Program-made: the position numbers and the translations under genes | Notes under the pieces: model-generated | Databases searched by the model: none | What the model saw: the letters and a program-made list of their open reading frames with translations, nothing else | Told to the model about the DNA's origin: nothing | Part shown: positions 52,198 to 61,436 of the stretch, in pieces | Numbering within the stretch: position 1 is the first letter of the stretch | How the letters are laid out: each line of letters begins with the position of its first letter | NCBI RefSeq assembly: GCF_017874215.1 | Contig: NZ_JAGGLB010000016.1 | Span: forward strand, 1-64,000 | Length of the DNA stretch: 64,000 bases | Direction: 5' to 3' | Origin: Paenibacillus eucommiae | Lineage (GTDB): Bacteria > Bacillota > Bacilli > Paenibacillales > NBRC-103111

Positions 52198-52982
52198 ATA
52201 AGCGGCATGATCAATGCGAACAATTGGAGATGTATGCTGTGGATGGTTTAAATGCGGAAGAAAGAGCAGAATTTGAGCAGCATTTAATTGAATGTCAGAA
52301 CTGTGTGGATTCGTTAGCGGAGCTTGCTTCCCTTGTTGACCTCCTTCCGCTTTCGTCAGAGCCGGTAGAGGTGCCTTCCGGGATGAAGGAGCGTATTCTG
52401 GGACATATTTTACAGCACACAGCAACCGAGGGTTCAAATGTGGAACCTGATGTCCAATCAGTTGGGAACCCTGAATCTGCAACAACGCGTGCCCAATCAG
52501 CAGGGCCGGGGAAATTTAGACCGTGGATATACAGTGGTTTAGCGGCTGCAGTTATTGTTCTTGGTATATATAATTTTAATTTGCAAAAGGATGTAAAAGA
52601 TTTAAAGACGGAGCTTGCCAGCATCAACGAGCCTGTACAAGGTGTCAAAGTGAACAAGGCTGTTACCTTAAGCAGTGCTACGGCGGACATTGTGGCAAAA
52701 GGCTTGGCAACTATAGTTATTGATTCTAAGGGAACCCATCTGCTCGTACAAGCGGAGAAGCTGCCTGAGCTTAAAGGAACTGAAGCCTATCAGGTTTGGC
52801 TGGTAAAAGACGGTAATGTAGTTAATGCCGGCACATTTATGACCCATAATGGAAGCGGCGGGTTATACTATACGTTCGATCCAAGTGATTATGATCAAAT
52901 TGCCATCACACTGGAGCCTGATGCCCATGGAGAGACACCTAGAGGAACAGCAGTGCTTGCTGCAAATTTATTAGGAAGCTAA
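52194..52982 (+). CDS. Anti-sigma factor (RskA-like) with zinc-finger domain
   Basis: 262 residues. The N-terminal ZAS domain contains HLIECQNC (HxxxCxxC) after the helical ALNAEERAEFEQ-type segment. A single membrane helix (about 104-122, IYSGLAAAVIVLGIYNF) follows, then an extracytoplasmic RskA domain (GTEAYQVWLVKDG, GGLYYTFDPSDYDQIAITLEP). It should hold the ECF sigma factor until regulated proteolysis. Directly downstream of, and overlapping, the sigma gene. Confidence 0.93.
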   Translation: MNKRHDQCEQLEMYAVDGLNAEERAEFEQHLIECQNCVDSLAELASLVDLLPLSSEPVEVPSGMKERILGHILQHTATEGSNVEPDVQSVGNPESATTRAQSAGPGKFRPWIYSGLAAAVIVLGIYNFNLQKDVKDLKTELASINEPVQGVKVNKAVTLSSATADIVAKGLATIVIDSKGTHLLVQAEKLPELKGTEAYQVWLVKDGNVVNAGTFMTHNGSGGLYYTFDPSDYDQIAITLEPDAHGETPRGTAVLAANLLGS

Positions 52983-53028
52983 GGCAAATGAGTGCAGTGC
53001 TTCTCGAACGATAAAGGAGAGCGGACGA

Positions 53029-54309
53029 ATGGAAGAGATTCGCAGATTAAAGCAAGAAGAGCTGTTGGACAGTCTCACCTTATCCGAATTTGCTTTCCAA
53101 TATGTTTTAACGGAAGAGGATAAGGCGCGGCGGATCGCCAGGACTGATCCAAAGCAAATATGGGGTTACTTTGTGGATGGCAAAATGGCCGCGAAGCTGA
53201 CGATTCTGGAGCTCCAGATATGGCTGAATGGCAAGCGATATGCGATGGGTGGAATATCTGGTGTAGCGACCTGGCCTGAATACAGGCGTAAAGGAATGGT
53301 TAGCCAACTGCTGGAGCTATCCCTAAGGAAGATGAAAGAGGCGGGACAATCGGTCTCTTTCCTGCATCCTTTCAGTTTTTCTTTTTATCGTAAATTCGGC
53401 TGGGAAATGTTCATGGATTATGTGCAGTATGAGATTGAAGCTGGACAGCTGCCTCGTTTCGCCGCTAAGGAAGGCAGCAGAGTGGAGCGGGTTGCCCTGG
53501 ATGCGGAACTGCTGCACCCCATTTATGAGGCATATGCCAGCCGCTTTAACGGTATGCTGGTGCGGGACCGGGATTGGTGGAATCATCGTGTTTTCAAGAC
53601 GGGCAGCCATACGGCGGCAGTGTACCGAAATGCGCTGGGCGAGCTGACAGGCTATGTATATTATTCGATTAGCAATCATATTTTCACAGTACACGAGCTT
53701 GTTTTTCTGGATGAGGATGCCCGATGTGGATTATGGAAATTTATTTCTGATCATGACTCTATGATGACCACTACGATTGTTAAAGCTCCGGCTCAGGATA
53801 AGCTGTCCTTCCTCTTGGCTGATCCCAGGATGAAACAAGAACGGAAACCTTATTTTATGGCTCGCATCGTAGATGTGGAAGCCTTCATTAGTCAATATTC
53901 CTTTGTGGCCGCTTCTGTGATAACAGGTAATCCCGAAACTCACGATATTCCCGGAACTCCCGAAACTCTGATGACTTCGATGACTTCGATGTCTCCGAGG
54001 GCTTTAAGGGTTTCAAGGCCCTTCTACCTGCAGGTTTCGGATGCTTATGCCGAATGGAATCAAGGCCTTTTCGAGATTATTGTTGACGTCTCTGGTGAAG
54101 CGAAGGTCACTCGCCAGCCTGAATTGCAATTGAAGGAAGGCGCTGAGCTCCTTAGCTGTGACATTCAGACTTTGTCCTGTTTGCTGATGGGATATCAGAA
54201 AGCGTCCTTTCTTCACACCATTGGCAGAATCCAAGGAAATCAAGCAGAAGTAATGCGGCTAGAGGCTTTGATTCCTGATTGTACGACCTATTTGACGGAT
54301 TATTTCTAG
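53029..54309 (+). CDS. GNAT acetyltransferase, Eis-like
   Basis: 426 residues, the size of Eis-type proteins (two GNAT folds plus a sterol-carrier-like C-terminal domain). The acetyl-CoA loop is WPEYRRKGMVSQLLELSLRKM, the active-site strand FYRKFGWE, and a C-terminal segment PDCTTYLTDYF supplies the usual terminal carboxylate. Low-complexity repeats code PETHDIPGTPETLMTSMTSM (53930-54000) between the second GNAT and C-terminal domains. AAAGGAGAG precedes the ATG. It may acetylate amines; the substrate is unknown. Confidence 0.9.
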   Translation: MEEIRRLKQEELLDSLTLSEFAFQYVLTEEDKARRIARTDPKQIWGYFVDGKMAAKLTILELQIWLNGKRYAMGGISGVATWPEYRRKGMVSQLLELSLRKMKEAGQSVSFLHPFSFSFYRKFGWEMFMDYVQYEIEAGQLPRFAAKEGSRVERVALDAELLHPIYEAYASRFNGMLVRDRDWWNHRVFKTGSHTAAVYRNALGELTGYVYYSISNHIFTVHELVFLDEDARCGLWKFISDHDSMMTTTIVKAPAQDKLSFLLADPRMKQERKPYFMARIVDVEAFISQYSFVAASVITGNPETHDIPGTPETLMTSMTSMSPRALRVSRPFYLQVSDAYAEWNQGLFEIIVDVSGEAKVTRQPELQLKEGAELLSCDIQTLSCLLMGYQKASFLHTIGRIQGNQAEVMRLEALIPDCTTYLTDYF

Positions 54310-54355
54310 TCTTGTCGCAGGTCGGAATTGAACCTAGACCAAGGTCCAGGTATAG

Positions 54356-54375
54356 AAACGGTCGTTAGTCCGTTT
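54356..54375. promoter_or_regulatory. Dyad upstream of the lia-type cluster
   Basis: AAACGG-N8-CCGTTT lies 65 bp before the first gene of the LiaI/LiaH-like pair. LiaR autoregulates its own cluster in Bacillus, so this is a candidate LiaR site, by position only. Confidence 0.35.
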
Positions 54376-54439
54376 TGCCTCGTTCGTTTTTTGTCTACAA
54401 TAAAGACAATAAGAACAAGAACGAAGGGTGGAACGAACA

Positions 54440-54745
54440 ATGTCAATCAATAAAAAGAGTGGCTTGGCTTTACTGCTAATTTTCTTTGGAACCTTTGTGC
54501 TTTTTAGAAGCTTCGGTTTTCATTTTGATTTAATGGGTTATGTGGTTCCTATAGCGATTGCTGGACTTGGTTATGTAGGGATTAAGAATGGTAAGAAAGT
54601 CGGCTGGTTTTTCGCCATATTTGGTTTGCTGCTCTTAAGCTTCAAGCTGTCGTGGCTTTTCTCCATCGTGTTTGCCGTGCTGCTCATTGGATTTGGAGTG
54701 TCTATGATCAAGAAGCAAAGTCCTTCCAATACGCAGGACTGGTAG
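54440..54745 (+). CDS. Small membrane protein, LiaI-like
   Basis: 101 residues with three or four helices (SGLALLLIFFGTFVLF, MGYVVPIAIAGLGYVGI, WFFAIFGLLLL, LFSIVFAVLLIGFGVSMI). This DUF5668/LiaI-type protein is the usual membrane anchor for a PspA-like partner, here the next gene. The ATG at 54440 follows AAGGGTGG. Together with the genes downstream it completes a lia-type envelope stress cluster. Confidence 0.75.
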   Translation: MSINKKSGLALLLIFFGTFVLFRSFGFHFDLMGYVVPIAIAGLGYVGIKNGKKVGWFFAIFGLLLLSFKLSWLFSIVFAVLLIGFGVSMIKKQSPSNTQDW

Positions 54746-54785
54746 GTTCCTATGAGGAGATGTGGGAGAGGCAGGAGAGAAACCG

Positions 54786-55433
54786 ATGAATAGTGTACTT
54801 GTACGCATACGTCAATTAGCTGAAGCGGCCTGGCAGGAAGTAACGGAGCGGCCGGTAGACCCGCAGCGTGAAGTCGATAACTTTCTGGACTCACAGCGCA
54901 AGCAGCTGGATGAAATACAACGTCTCTGTGAGCTTACTTTAGAGCAGGCTGTTATGCTGCGTCAGCAGTTTACAGATGCTGAGGAGCTGGCTGCCAAGCG
55001 GGGAGAGCAAGCAATGTTGGCGATGCGGGTCGGAGAAGAGCAGCTTGCCCGGCTTGCCCTGCAGGAAAAGCTGCTGTCTGAGAAAGCAGCCGAGCAGTAC
55101 CGCGCTGAGTACGAGCAGTGTCAGACGAGGGCGCTTAAGCTTGCCGAGGATCTGCAGCGGCTGCGTGCCAGCTATGCGGATGCTAGCGAGAAGCGCGAAT
55201 ACTACGCTGCCAAGCTCGAAGCAGAGCGGCTGCAGAAGCGTGTGGATCGGCACGGCGCGGCGGAGAATACTATGCGCGACCTTGGTGCGGCAGGCAGAGA
55301 GATCGGCCGCGATGTGAATGAGGCGCTGCGTGATGCAGGGCGAATCTCACGTGAGACGCTGAAGGAAGCAGGCGTAGTCCTTCAACGGGAGCTGGACGAA
55401 GCTTTCAATAAGCTGCGGCGTGACAAGAAATAA
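54786..55433 (+). CDS. PspA/IM30 family protein, LiaH-like
   Basis: About 216 residues, nearly all predicted coiled coil. The N-terminal SVLVRIRQLAEAAWQEVTER and PQREVDNFLDSQRKQLDEIQ follow the PspA pattern, and the long Glu/Arg-rich helix EQYRAEYEQCQTRALKLAED continues it. PspA/LiaH proteins form rings at damaged membranes. GGAGAG precedes the ATG. Its partner is the LiaI-like protein upstream. A terminator separates the pair from liaFSR. Confidence 0.82.
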   Translation: MNSVLVRIRQLAEAAWQEVTERPVDPQREVDNFLDSQRKQLDEIQRLCELTLEQAVMLRQQFTDAEELAAKRGEQAMLAMRVGEEQLARLALQEKLLSEKAAEQYRAEYEQCQTRALKLAEDLQRLRASYADASEKREYYAAKLEAERLQKRVDRHGAAENTMRDLGAAGREIGRDVNEALRDAGRISRETLKEAGVVLQRELDEAFNKLRRDKK

Positions 55434-55510
55434 TCAAGAAATAGTCCGTATTACTCTGAAAGTTGCATCTTGGAGACAGCCCTATCTTATGATATGCTAG
55501 GAAAGGTGCA

Positions 55511-55550
55511 AAAAGCCATAGGGCCGTATTGGTGCCGCTATGGCTTTTAG
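55511..55550 (+). terminator. Terminator between liaIH-like and liaFSR genes
   Basis: AAAAGCCATA pairs with TATGGCTTTT. It probably lowers read-through into the signalling genes, as in Bacillus where liaIH is far more strongly induced than liaFSR. Confidence 0.75.
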
Positions 55551-55616
55551 CCTTATCATCATTACTTGCATAATTACTTGCGCTTATAAAAAACGAACAG
55601 CCAGAGGAGGTGCGAC

Positions 55617-56279
55617 ATGGGAGAAGAAACCAAAAATAACAGGAACCGCAACACGGCGATGGTGCTCATTGGAGCCGGTCTATTTCTACTGCTGGATCAT
55701 ACAGTCGGTTTTTTCCCTATTTTCGCTGTCGGTCTCATTCTGCTTGGTATTTATCAGGTACGCAGCCGTTCTGAGCGCAAGGGCTATATATGGATTATTA
55801 TCGGAGCGATAATTCTGCTGAGCAATAATTATTCCATCGTGGTAGGCTTCATTCTGATCGCGCTCGGTTACTTCTATTACAAATCCAAGCAAACGCATCG
55901 AGACGATTCTTATGTGCAAAAGCAAAAGCTGATAGACAGCATCCGGCTGGGCAAAGAGCCCTGGATTCTTAAGGACAGCAGCATCTGGTACTTGATTGGG
56001 GAAACCAACATGGACTTGTCGCTGGCGATCTTGGAGAAGAGGGAGACCACGCTTATTTTGCAGGGAGCGATTGGCGATGTGGATATTATGATTCCTGAGG
56101 ATATCGGGGTATCCGTGGAAGCTTCCGTGGTTTTCGGTAAAATTGATGTGGCGAGTGACAGGGAGGCTGGAGTTATGAATAAGCTGCTCTGGCATTCACC
56201 AAATTATGAAAGCTGTGATCACAGAGTGAAACTAATGATCTCTTATATCGTAGGAGATGTAGATATTAAGTTTTTGTAG
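55617..56279 (+). CDS. liaF: LiaF-like membrane inhibitor of LiaS
   Basis: 220 residues. Four N-terminal helices (to about residue 90) are followed by the soluble C-terminal domain of cell-wall-active antibiotics response proteins: SIWYLIGETNMDLSLAIL, TLILQGAIGDVDIMIPED and ISYIVGDVDIKFL. In Bacillus LiaF keeps LiaS silent until the envelope is stressed. AGGAGGTGCGAC precedes the ATG. liaS follows 24 bp later. Confidence 0.9.
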   Translation: MGEETKNNRNRNTAMVLIGAGLFLLLDHTVGFFPIFAVGLILLGIYQVRSRSERKGYIWIIIGAIILLSNNYSIVVGFILIALGYFYYKSKQTHRDDSYVQKQKLIDSIRLGKEPWILKDSSIWYLIGETNMDLSLAILEKRETTLILQGAIGDVDIMIPEDIGVSVEASVVFGKIDVASDREAGVMNKLLWHSPNYESCDHRVKLMISYIVGDVDIKFL

Positions 56280-56303
56280 ATAAGGCAAGGAGGTTCATCG
56301 CCT

Positions 56304-57377
56304 GTGGACGGCTATAAACGCAGACTTACAAATATGATATGGCGCAGCATAAGTGAATCGATCCTCCTAAGCCTGGTTATTTTGGCTGCTATCGCTTATT
56401 TCTTGTACTCGCGCAATTTTATAAGACCTTTTGTGGATTGGAAGGAAGGCGTGCAATTCAGCCTTATGATTATGGCTACGGTCGTTGTCATCGGCGCTGC
56501 ATATGGCTATTGGTACAGCAATCGGATAACAAGAAGGCTGGAGCCTATTATGGAAACGATGCTGCTGCTGGAAAAAGGTAATTTCACCCGCACAGGCCTT
56601 CAGCTTGGCGAGGATGAAATTGGACGGCTCGGGGAGCAGCTGGAGCGCGTGACCAAAAAGTGGGAGGAGCAGGTAACCTCCCTGCAGCGGTTATCCAATG
56701 ATAATGCGAAGCTGGCCGAGAAGGCCAAGTTCTCTGCAGTCATTGAAGAAAGGCAGCGCCTGGCGCGGGAACTGCATGATGCGGTGAGCCAGCAGCTTTT
56801 TGCCATTTCGATGACAGCTACTGCGGTAGGAAGAACGCTCGAGAAGGATTTCGATAAAGCCCAGCGGCAAATTAATCTGATTGAAGAGATGGCATCCGTA
56901 GCGCAGTCAGAGATGAGGGCGCTGCTGCTTCATCTGCGTCCTGTGCATCTGGAGGGCAAGCGTCTTTCGGAAGGTTTAGTCGGGCTGCTGAATGAGCTGA
57001 AAGCTAAGGTTCCCATGGATATTACCTGGGAAATGGATCATGAGATCCGGCTGCCGATGGGGATCGAGGATCATCTCTTCCGGATTGTACAGGAGGCGTT
57101 ATCGAATGCTTTGCGGCATTCCAAAGCAACGAAGCTGGAGGTAAAGCTGCAACTTCGGCAGGACGGAATCCGTCTATCTATACGTGACAATGGTGTCGGC
57201 TTTAATCTGGACGAACAGAAGCATACTTCCTATGGAATTGTTTCCATGAAGGAACGGGTGAACGAAATCGGCGGATCACTTAACATTATTACTGCGCCTG
57301 ATCGGGGAACCAGAATTGAAATTCGGGTATCCATATTTGTCAAAGGAGGAGAAGCGGATGGAGGAAGTGAGCATTAA
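56304..57377 (+). CDS. liaS: LiaS-like sensor histidine kinase
   Basis: 357 residues. Two N-terminal helices with a very short outside loop (LLSLVILAAIAYFLYSRN, LMIMATVVVIGAAYGYW) mark an intramembrane-sensing kinase. A HAMP-like linker is followed by HisKA_3 (ARELHDAVSQQLFAIS) and HATPase_c (IVQEALSNALRHSKAT, IRDNGVGFNL). Starts at GTG 56304 with AAGGAGG upstream; the 3' end overlaps liaR by 20 bp. Confidence 0.92.
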   Translation: MDGYKRRLTNMIWRSISESILLSLVILAAIAYFLYSRNFIRPFVDWKEGVQFSLMIMATVVVIGAAYGYWYSNRITRRLEPIMETMLLLEKGNFTRTGLQLGEDEIGRLGEQLERVTKKWEEQVTSLQRLSNDNAKLAEKAKFSAVIEERQRLARELHDAVSQQLFAISMTATAVGRTLEKDFDKAQRQINLIEEMASVAQSEMRALLLHLRPVHLEGKRLSEGLVGLLNELKAKVPMDITWEMDHEIRLPMGIEDHLFRIVQEALSNALRHSKATKLEVKLQLRQDGIRLSIRDNGVGFNLDEQKHTSYGIVSMKERVNEIGGSLNIITAPDRGTRIEIRVSIFVKGGEADGGSEH

Positions 57378-58005
57378 GGTGCTGCTGGTTGACGATCATG
57401 AAATGGTTCGGATCGGACTAGCGGCTGTTCTTGGAACAGAAGATGGCATTGAGGTGGTCGGTGAAGCAAGCAATGGCCACGAAGGAATTCGTCTGGCACA
57501 GGAATATAAACCCGATGTTGTGCTTATGGATCTTGTGATGGAAGGCATGGATGGGATCGAGACGACCCGCAAGCTGCTTCAGCTGTATCCAGAGTGCAAG
57601 GTGATCGTATTAACAAGCTTTCTGGACGACGAAAAGATGTACCCCGTTATTGAAGCAGGGGCCTTCAGTTATTTGCTGAAAACGTCACGTGCGACTGAGA
57701 TCGCCCAGGCTATACGCGCGGCAGTTAAGGGACAGTCAATTCTGGAGTCGCAGGTAGCCTCCAAGATTATGAATCGTTTCCGCCAACCGAAGGCTCTGCC
57801 TGAGCCGCATGAAGAGCTTACCGAACGGGAAATGGAGGTGCTAACGCTAATTGCCAAAGGCAAATCCAATCAGGAGGTTGCGGATGCACTGTTCATTGGT
57901 GTCAAGACGGTAAAATTCCATGTTACGAATGTGCTGGCCAAGCTGGGCGTTGAAGACCGCACACAAGCGGCCATTTATGCATTTCAACACGGATTGGCAG
58001 AATAA
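57358..58005 (+). CDS. liaR: LiaR-like response regulator
   Basis: 215 residues from ATG 57358 (AAAGGAGGAGAAG). The receiver has DDHEMVRIG, Asp in VLMDLVMEGMDG and LLKTSR; the LuxR-type DNA-binding domain is LTEREMEVLTLIAKGKSNQE with the helix VADALFIGVKTVKFHVTNVL. It completes the liaFSR signalling trio and likely activates the liaIH-like pair upstream. Confidence 0.93.
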   Translation: MEEVSIKVLLVDDHEMVRIGLAAVLGTEDGIEVVGEASNGHEGIRLAQEYKPDVVLMDLVMEGMDGIETTRKLLQLYPECKVIVLTSFLDDEKMYPVIEAGAFSYLLKTSRATEIAQAIRAAVKGQSILESQVASKIMNRFRQPKALPEPHEELTEREMEVLTLIAKGKSNQEVADALFIGVKTVKFHVTNVLAKLGVEDRTQAAIYAFQHGLAE

Positions 58006-58029
58006 TCAGGGCAGGAGAAATGGATAAAG

Positions 58030-58572
58030 ATGATTAGACAACTGGGAAGCTGGTTCGGTTCTGTCCTCATTGCTTTTGTGGTGGTTTTATTTCTGGGTGT
58101 TTTTGTTTTTCAATCTACCAAGGTTCTTGGGGAGTCGATGGATCCTACCCTCCATAACAAGCAGCGGGTTTATGTATCCAAGCTTTCCCATACATTTTCA
58201 AATGAACCGGATTACGGAGATATCGTTATTATTGATAGCCGTGTAAATCAGCCAAGAACCTTTCTCAGTGATTTGAAGGATAGTCCCCTGCTCAGCTTGT
58301 TTGGCAATAAGAACGACCGGCATATTTGGATCAAGCGCGTTATCGGCAAGCCGGGAGACACGCTAGAATTCAAAGATCATCTAGTATACCGCAATGGAAT
58401 CGCACTGGATGAGCCGTATATCAAGGAGAAAATGTCCTACATATCTGATAAGAAATGGGTTGTTCCCGAGAAACACATCTTCGTTATGGGGGATAACCGC
58501 AACAACAGCTCGGACAGCAGAGTGATAGGCTTCATACCTTTCGATCATGTACTGGGTGAAAAAGTGTTTTGA
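58030..58572 (+). CDS. Signal peptidase I
   Basis: 180 residues: an N-terminal membrane helix (VLIAFVVVLFLGVFVFQ), catalytic Ser36 in GESMDPTL, Lys102 in IWIKRVIGKPGD, and the C-terminal box MGDNRNNSSDSR. It removes signal peptides outside the membrane, so it serves exported proteins such as the subtilisin and RHS protein of this window. It follows liaR by 24 bp and may share its transcript, which would tie secretion to envelope stress. Confidence 0.95.
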   Translation: MIRQLGSWFGSVLIAFVVVLFLGVFVFQSTKVLGESMDPTLHNKQRVYVSKLSHTFSNEPDYGDIVIIDSRVNQPRTFLSDLKDSPLLSLFGNKNDRHIWIKRVIGKPGDTLEFKDHLVYRNGIALDEPYIKEKMSYISDKKWVVPEKHIFVMGDNRNNSSDSRVIGFIPFDHVLGEKVF

Positions 58573-58634
58573 AAAAAACCTTTCTCCATTGAAGGACTGT
58601 GCTGCTCCAGTCCTTGGTAGAGAAAGGTTTTTTT
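58573..58634 (+). terminator. Terminator after the lia/sip unit
   Basis: AAAAAACCTTTCTC pairs with GAGAAAGGTTTTTT around an inner AAGGACT/AGTCCTT hairpin. A very strong, near-symmetrical terminator, serving mainly the plus strand. Confidence 0.9.
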
Positions 58635-58663
58635 CCAGAATGGATATGTTGTTCATTCAGAAG

Positions 58664-58990
58664 TTACACAAACCGGTCTAGTAATAATCCGTTCATCGGA
58701 ACCGGCGGCTGGTAGGCCTGCAATCGAGATTGATATTGATTATATGGCTTCATAGAAGAACCTTTTAAATTAAACAACTCCTGGGGAGGTAGCTGCTCCA
58801 AGCTGCTGGATATGCCGGAGGCTTCCTTGTGAGTGAATTGTTTGTAGACGGTCTGATCGTAAGGAGTGGGAGGCTGCTGCCGTTTGGCTACAGGATTTAC
58901 AGAGGATGCTTTGCGCGCCGCGCTGATCCGGTATAAATCATGGTTGGCTCTGTATGTATTCACCATAAACACGGGGCTTGTCGCGATCAT
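58664..58990 (-). CDS. Hypothetical protein
   Basis: 108 residues from ATG 58990, preceded by GAGGTGAG at good distance. The sequence is polar and proline/glutamine-rich (NPVAKRQQPPTPYDQTVY, PPQELFNLKGSSMKPYNQYQ), with no Cys or membrane helix, and I recognise no family. Probably disordered in part. Single gene, on the minus strand between convergent and divergent neighbours. Confidence 0.65.
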   Translation of the reverse strand: MIATSPVFMVNTYRANHDLYRISAARKASSVNPVAKRQQPPTPYDQTVYKQFTHKEASGISSSLEQLPPQELFNLKGSSMKPYNQYQSRLQAYQPPVPMNGLLLDRFV

Positions 58991-59114
58991 GTATCTCACC
59001 TCTTTTGTCCGAATATTCGTTTATCTTAATTATAGCATAAGCTTTTTTAATTTGACTAGCGGGACTGCGGGCTTTTACAATACATAATATGAAAGTCGAT
59101 GAGGAGAAGGAATT

Positions 59115-59204
59115 ATGGATGTCACACAGACCATTGTTATAGGGCTTGTTATCGTTGGCTGCATTTTTTTCTCGTGGTTTGTGGTCAATAAATATAAGAA
59201 ATAA
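59115..59204 (+). CDS. 29-residue single-helix membrane peptide
   Basis: GAGGAGAAGG lies 5 bases before an ATG. The frame codes DVTQTIVIGLVIVGCIFFSW followed by FVVNKYKK and a stop. One membrane helix with a basic tail, typical of small membrane proteins in Bacillales. The excellent ribosome binding site supports translation. No family recognised. Confidence 0.65.
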   Translation: MDVTQTIVIGLVIVGCIFFSWFVVNKYKK

Positions 59205-59284
59205 GTCTGGGAGTAAACAAGCGGAAGCAATCCGCGCGGCCCTCTCATAAGATAGCATTATTGCTTCTTGTGGAGGCTTGCGCC

Positions 59285-59755
59285 ATGATGATACGGGAAA
59301 GATTGCCTGCTATAGACGACAGTGTGATTTACAAATTGATTTTGGAGGAAATAGCTCCTTTCTCGAGGGAATTTAACGATTCCTCCGTCCTTACGCTGAC
59401 CTCGATCCGCAAACGCCTGAGAAATAATGTGACCTTTGTAATGGCCAGGGGGAATCGGCGGCCCGTCGGCTTTATTACAATGTTTTGTAAAAATCGGGTG
59501 CTATACGTGGATATGCTGGCGATAAGCGGGCAAACTCAGGGACGAGGGCTGGGAAAGAAGCTTTTACTGGCAGGAGAGAGCTTTGGCAAAAGAAAAGCCT
59601 GTAAGAAGGCTCAACTGCTTGTGGATGAAAGCAATCCGAAGGCGATTGGTTTTTACCAGGCAATGGGCTTTGAGGCAGTCCGGTATTTAGCGGAGGTTGG
59701 CTGCTATTTGATGGAAATATCGCTGACTGTAAGCAAGCCGCGAAGGCTTCAGTAA
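59285..59755 (+). CDS. GNAT family N-acetyltransferase
   Basis: About 156 residues from the ATG at 59285 (GGAGG upstream). The acetyl-CoA-binding motif A is GQTQGRGLGKKLLLAGESFG, preceded by strand VDMLAIS and followed by DESNPKAIGFYQAMGFEAV, the typical C-terminal strand-helix. Substrate unknown. It stands between a small membrane peptide gene and zwf, in the same direction. Confidence 0.9.
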   Translation: MMIRERLPAIDDSVIYKLILEEIAPFSREFNDSSVLTLTSIRKRLRNNVTFVMARGNRRPVGFITMFCKNRVLYVDMLAISGQTQGRGLGKKLLLAGESFGKRKACKKAQLLVDESNPKAIGFYQAMGFEAVRYLAEVGCYLMEISLTVSKPRRLQ

Positions 59756-59830
59756 ATCGGGGCTGCGGGCAAATTCCGCAGTTCTCTCTGGAAATTCCCC
59801 GTAATTTTTTCACTTGACTTTGAAATCAAG

Positions 59831-59859
59831 TTGAATCCTCAGGCTAATTTAGGTATGCT
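59831..59859 (+). promoter_or_regulatory. Candidate sigma-A promoter of zwf
   Basis: TTGAAT and TATGCT are 17 bp apart, 42 bp upstream of the zwf start codon. Confidence 0.4.
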
Positions 59860-59900
59860 AAGCGTATTACTTAATCTAAAACAGAAAGAATGATGCATAG

Positions 59901-61436
59901 ATGAGTGGAACTGTATTTTTTATTTTTGGGGCTACAGGGGACTTGGCCAAAAGAAAGCTGTTCCCTGCTTTTTACAGCCTTTACCGGGAAGGGAAGCTGG
60001 GCGATAATTTTGCGGTAGTGGGATTAGCCCGCAGACCGCGCACTAACGAGCAGTTTCAAGCAGATGTGAAGCACTCGATAGGTGAGTTTGCCCGTTACAA
60101 AATCGATAATGAGGAGAATTGGACAAGCTTCGTCCAGCGCTTCGAATATATGTCGCTCGACATCAATAATATTGAGAACTTCCATCAGTTGAAGAAGCTT
60201 ACAGACGGCCTCGACGAGAAATATGAGACGGGAGGCAACCGCTTGTTTTACTTGGCGCTGGCACCTGAGCTCTTCGGAAATGTTTCGGCGAACCTCCGTG
60301 AGGGCGGGCTTATGGACACAACAGGCTGGCACCGTCTCGTTATTGAGAAGCCCTTCGGCTATGACCTTGCTTCTGCCGAGAAGCTGAATGAACAGCTGCG
60401 TCAAGTATTTGAGGAGAAGGATATTTATCGCATCGATCATTATCTTGGCAAGGAAATGGTGCAAAATATCGAATTTGTGCGGTTTGCCAATGCATTTTTT
60501 GAGCCGCTGTGGAATAAAACATACATAGCGAATATTCAAATTACGCTGAGCGAGACGGTTGGTGTGGAAGAGCGTGGAGGCTATTACGATCAATCGGGTG
60601 CGCTTCGCGATATGGGACAGAATCATATGCTGCAAATGCTGATGATGATGGCTATGGAGCCGCCGAGCCGTCTAAATGCGGAGGATATCCGCGATGAGAA
60701 GGTGAAGGTGCTTCGTTCGCTGCGGCTGCTGGAAACAGTCGAGGATGTAAGGTCTAACACGGTTCGTGGACAATACACGACAGGGGGCTCCAATGGCAAG
60801 CCTCTGCCGGCTTATCGTCAGGAGGATTCCGTGCAGCCAGAGTCAACAACGGAAACTTATTTCGCTGCCAGGGTTTTTGTGGATAATTTCCGCTGGGCCG
60901 GTGTACCTTTCTATATACGTACAGGCAAAAGGCTCCCGGTAAAAACGACTGAGGTTGTAGTGGAGTTCAAGAACATACCAGACAATGTTTACCTCGCCAA
61001 AAAGCACGATTTGCAGCCGAATTTACTTGTTTTCCGGGTGAATCCGCTGGAAGGCATATACATGAAGATGAACGTGAAAAAGCCCGGCTCGGAAGGGGTT
61101 ATTATTCCGATCGCTATGGATTTCTGCCAAAGCTGTCAGATTGGCATCAATACGCCTGAGGCTTATGAGCGGCTGCTGCATGATGCGCAAAGAGGCGACT
61201 CGACTTATTTCACCCGCTGGGATGAAGTGGCTCTGGCCTGGCAGTATGTGGACCGTATTGCGAAGGTGTGGCCGTTAAGTCCAGAGGATCTAAGCATGTA
61301 TCCAGCCGGTTCATGGGGACCAGAGAGAGCGCAGGAGATGCTTGCTGAAGACGGGTTCAAGTGGTGGCCGGTCAACGGTCAGAACGAAGGGGAAGTAGAC
61401 TGGATCGCCGAGCCTAAGCCCTCCGTTCTGACTTGA
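59901..61436 (+). CDS. zwf: Glucose-6-phosphate 1-dehydrogenase
   Basis: 511 residues, full length. The NADP-binding GATGDLAKRKLFP is at residues 10-22, the catalytic/substrate motif RIDHYLGKEMVQN follows near residue 178, and FYIRTGKRLPVKTTE and the C-terminal DGFKWWPVNG are typical. It catalyses the first step of the oxidative pentose phosphate pathway. AGAAAGAATG-type site upstream. Monocistronic with prfC 65 bp downstream; the stop region has a TTGACTTGA tandem duplication. Confidence 0.97.
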   Translation: MSGTVFFIFGATGDLAKRKLFPAFYSLYREGKLGDNFAVVGLARRPRTNEQFQADVKHSIGEFARYKIDNEENWTSFVQRFEYMSLDINNIENFHQLKKLTDGLDEKYETGGNRLFYLALAPELFGNVSANLREGGLMDTTGWHRLVIEKPFGYDLASAEKLNEQLRQVFEEKDIYRIDHYLGKEMVQNIEFVRFANAFFEPLWNKTYIANIQITLSETVGVEERGGYYDQSGALRDMGQNHMLQMLMMMAMEPPSRLNAEDIRDEKVKVLRSLRLLETVEDVRSNTVRGQYTTGGSNGKPLPAYRQEDSVQPESTTETYFAARVFVDNFRWAGVPFYIRTGKRLPVKTTEVVVEFKNIPDNVYLAKKHDLQPNLLVFRVNPLEGIYMKMNVKKPGSEGVIIPIAMDFCQSCQIGINTPEAYERLLHDAQRGDSTYFTRWDEVALAWQYVDRIAKVWPLSPEDLSMYPAGSWGPERAQEMLAEDGFKWWPVNGQNEGEVDWIAEPKPSVLT

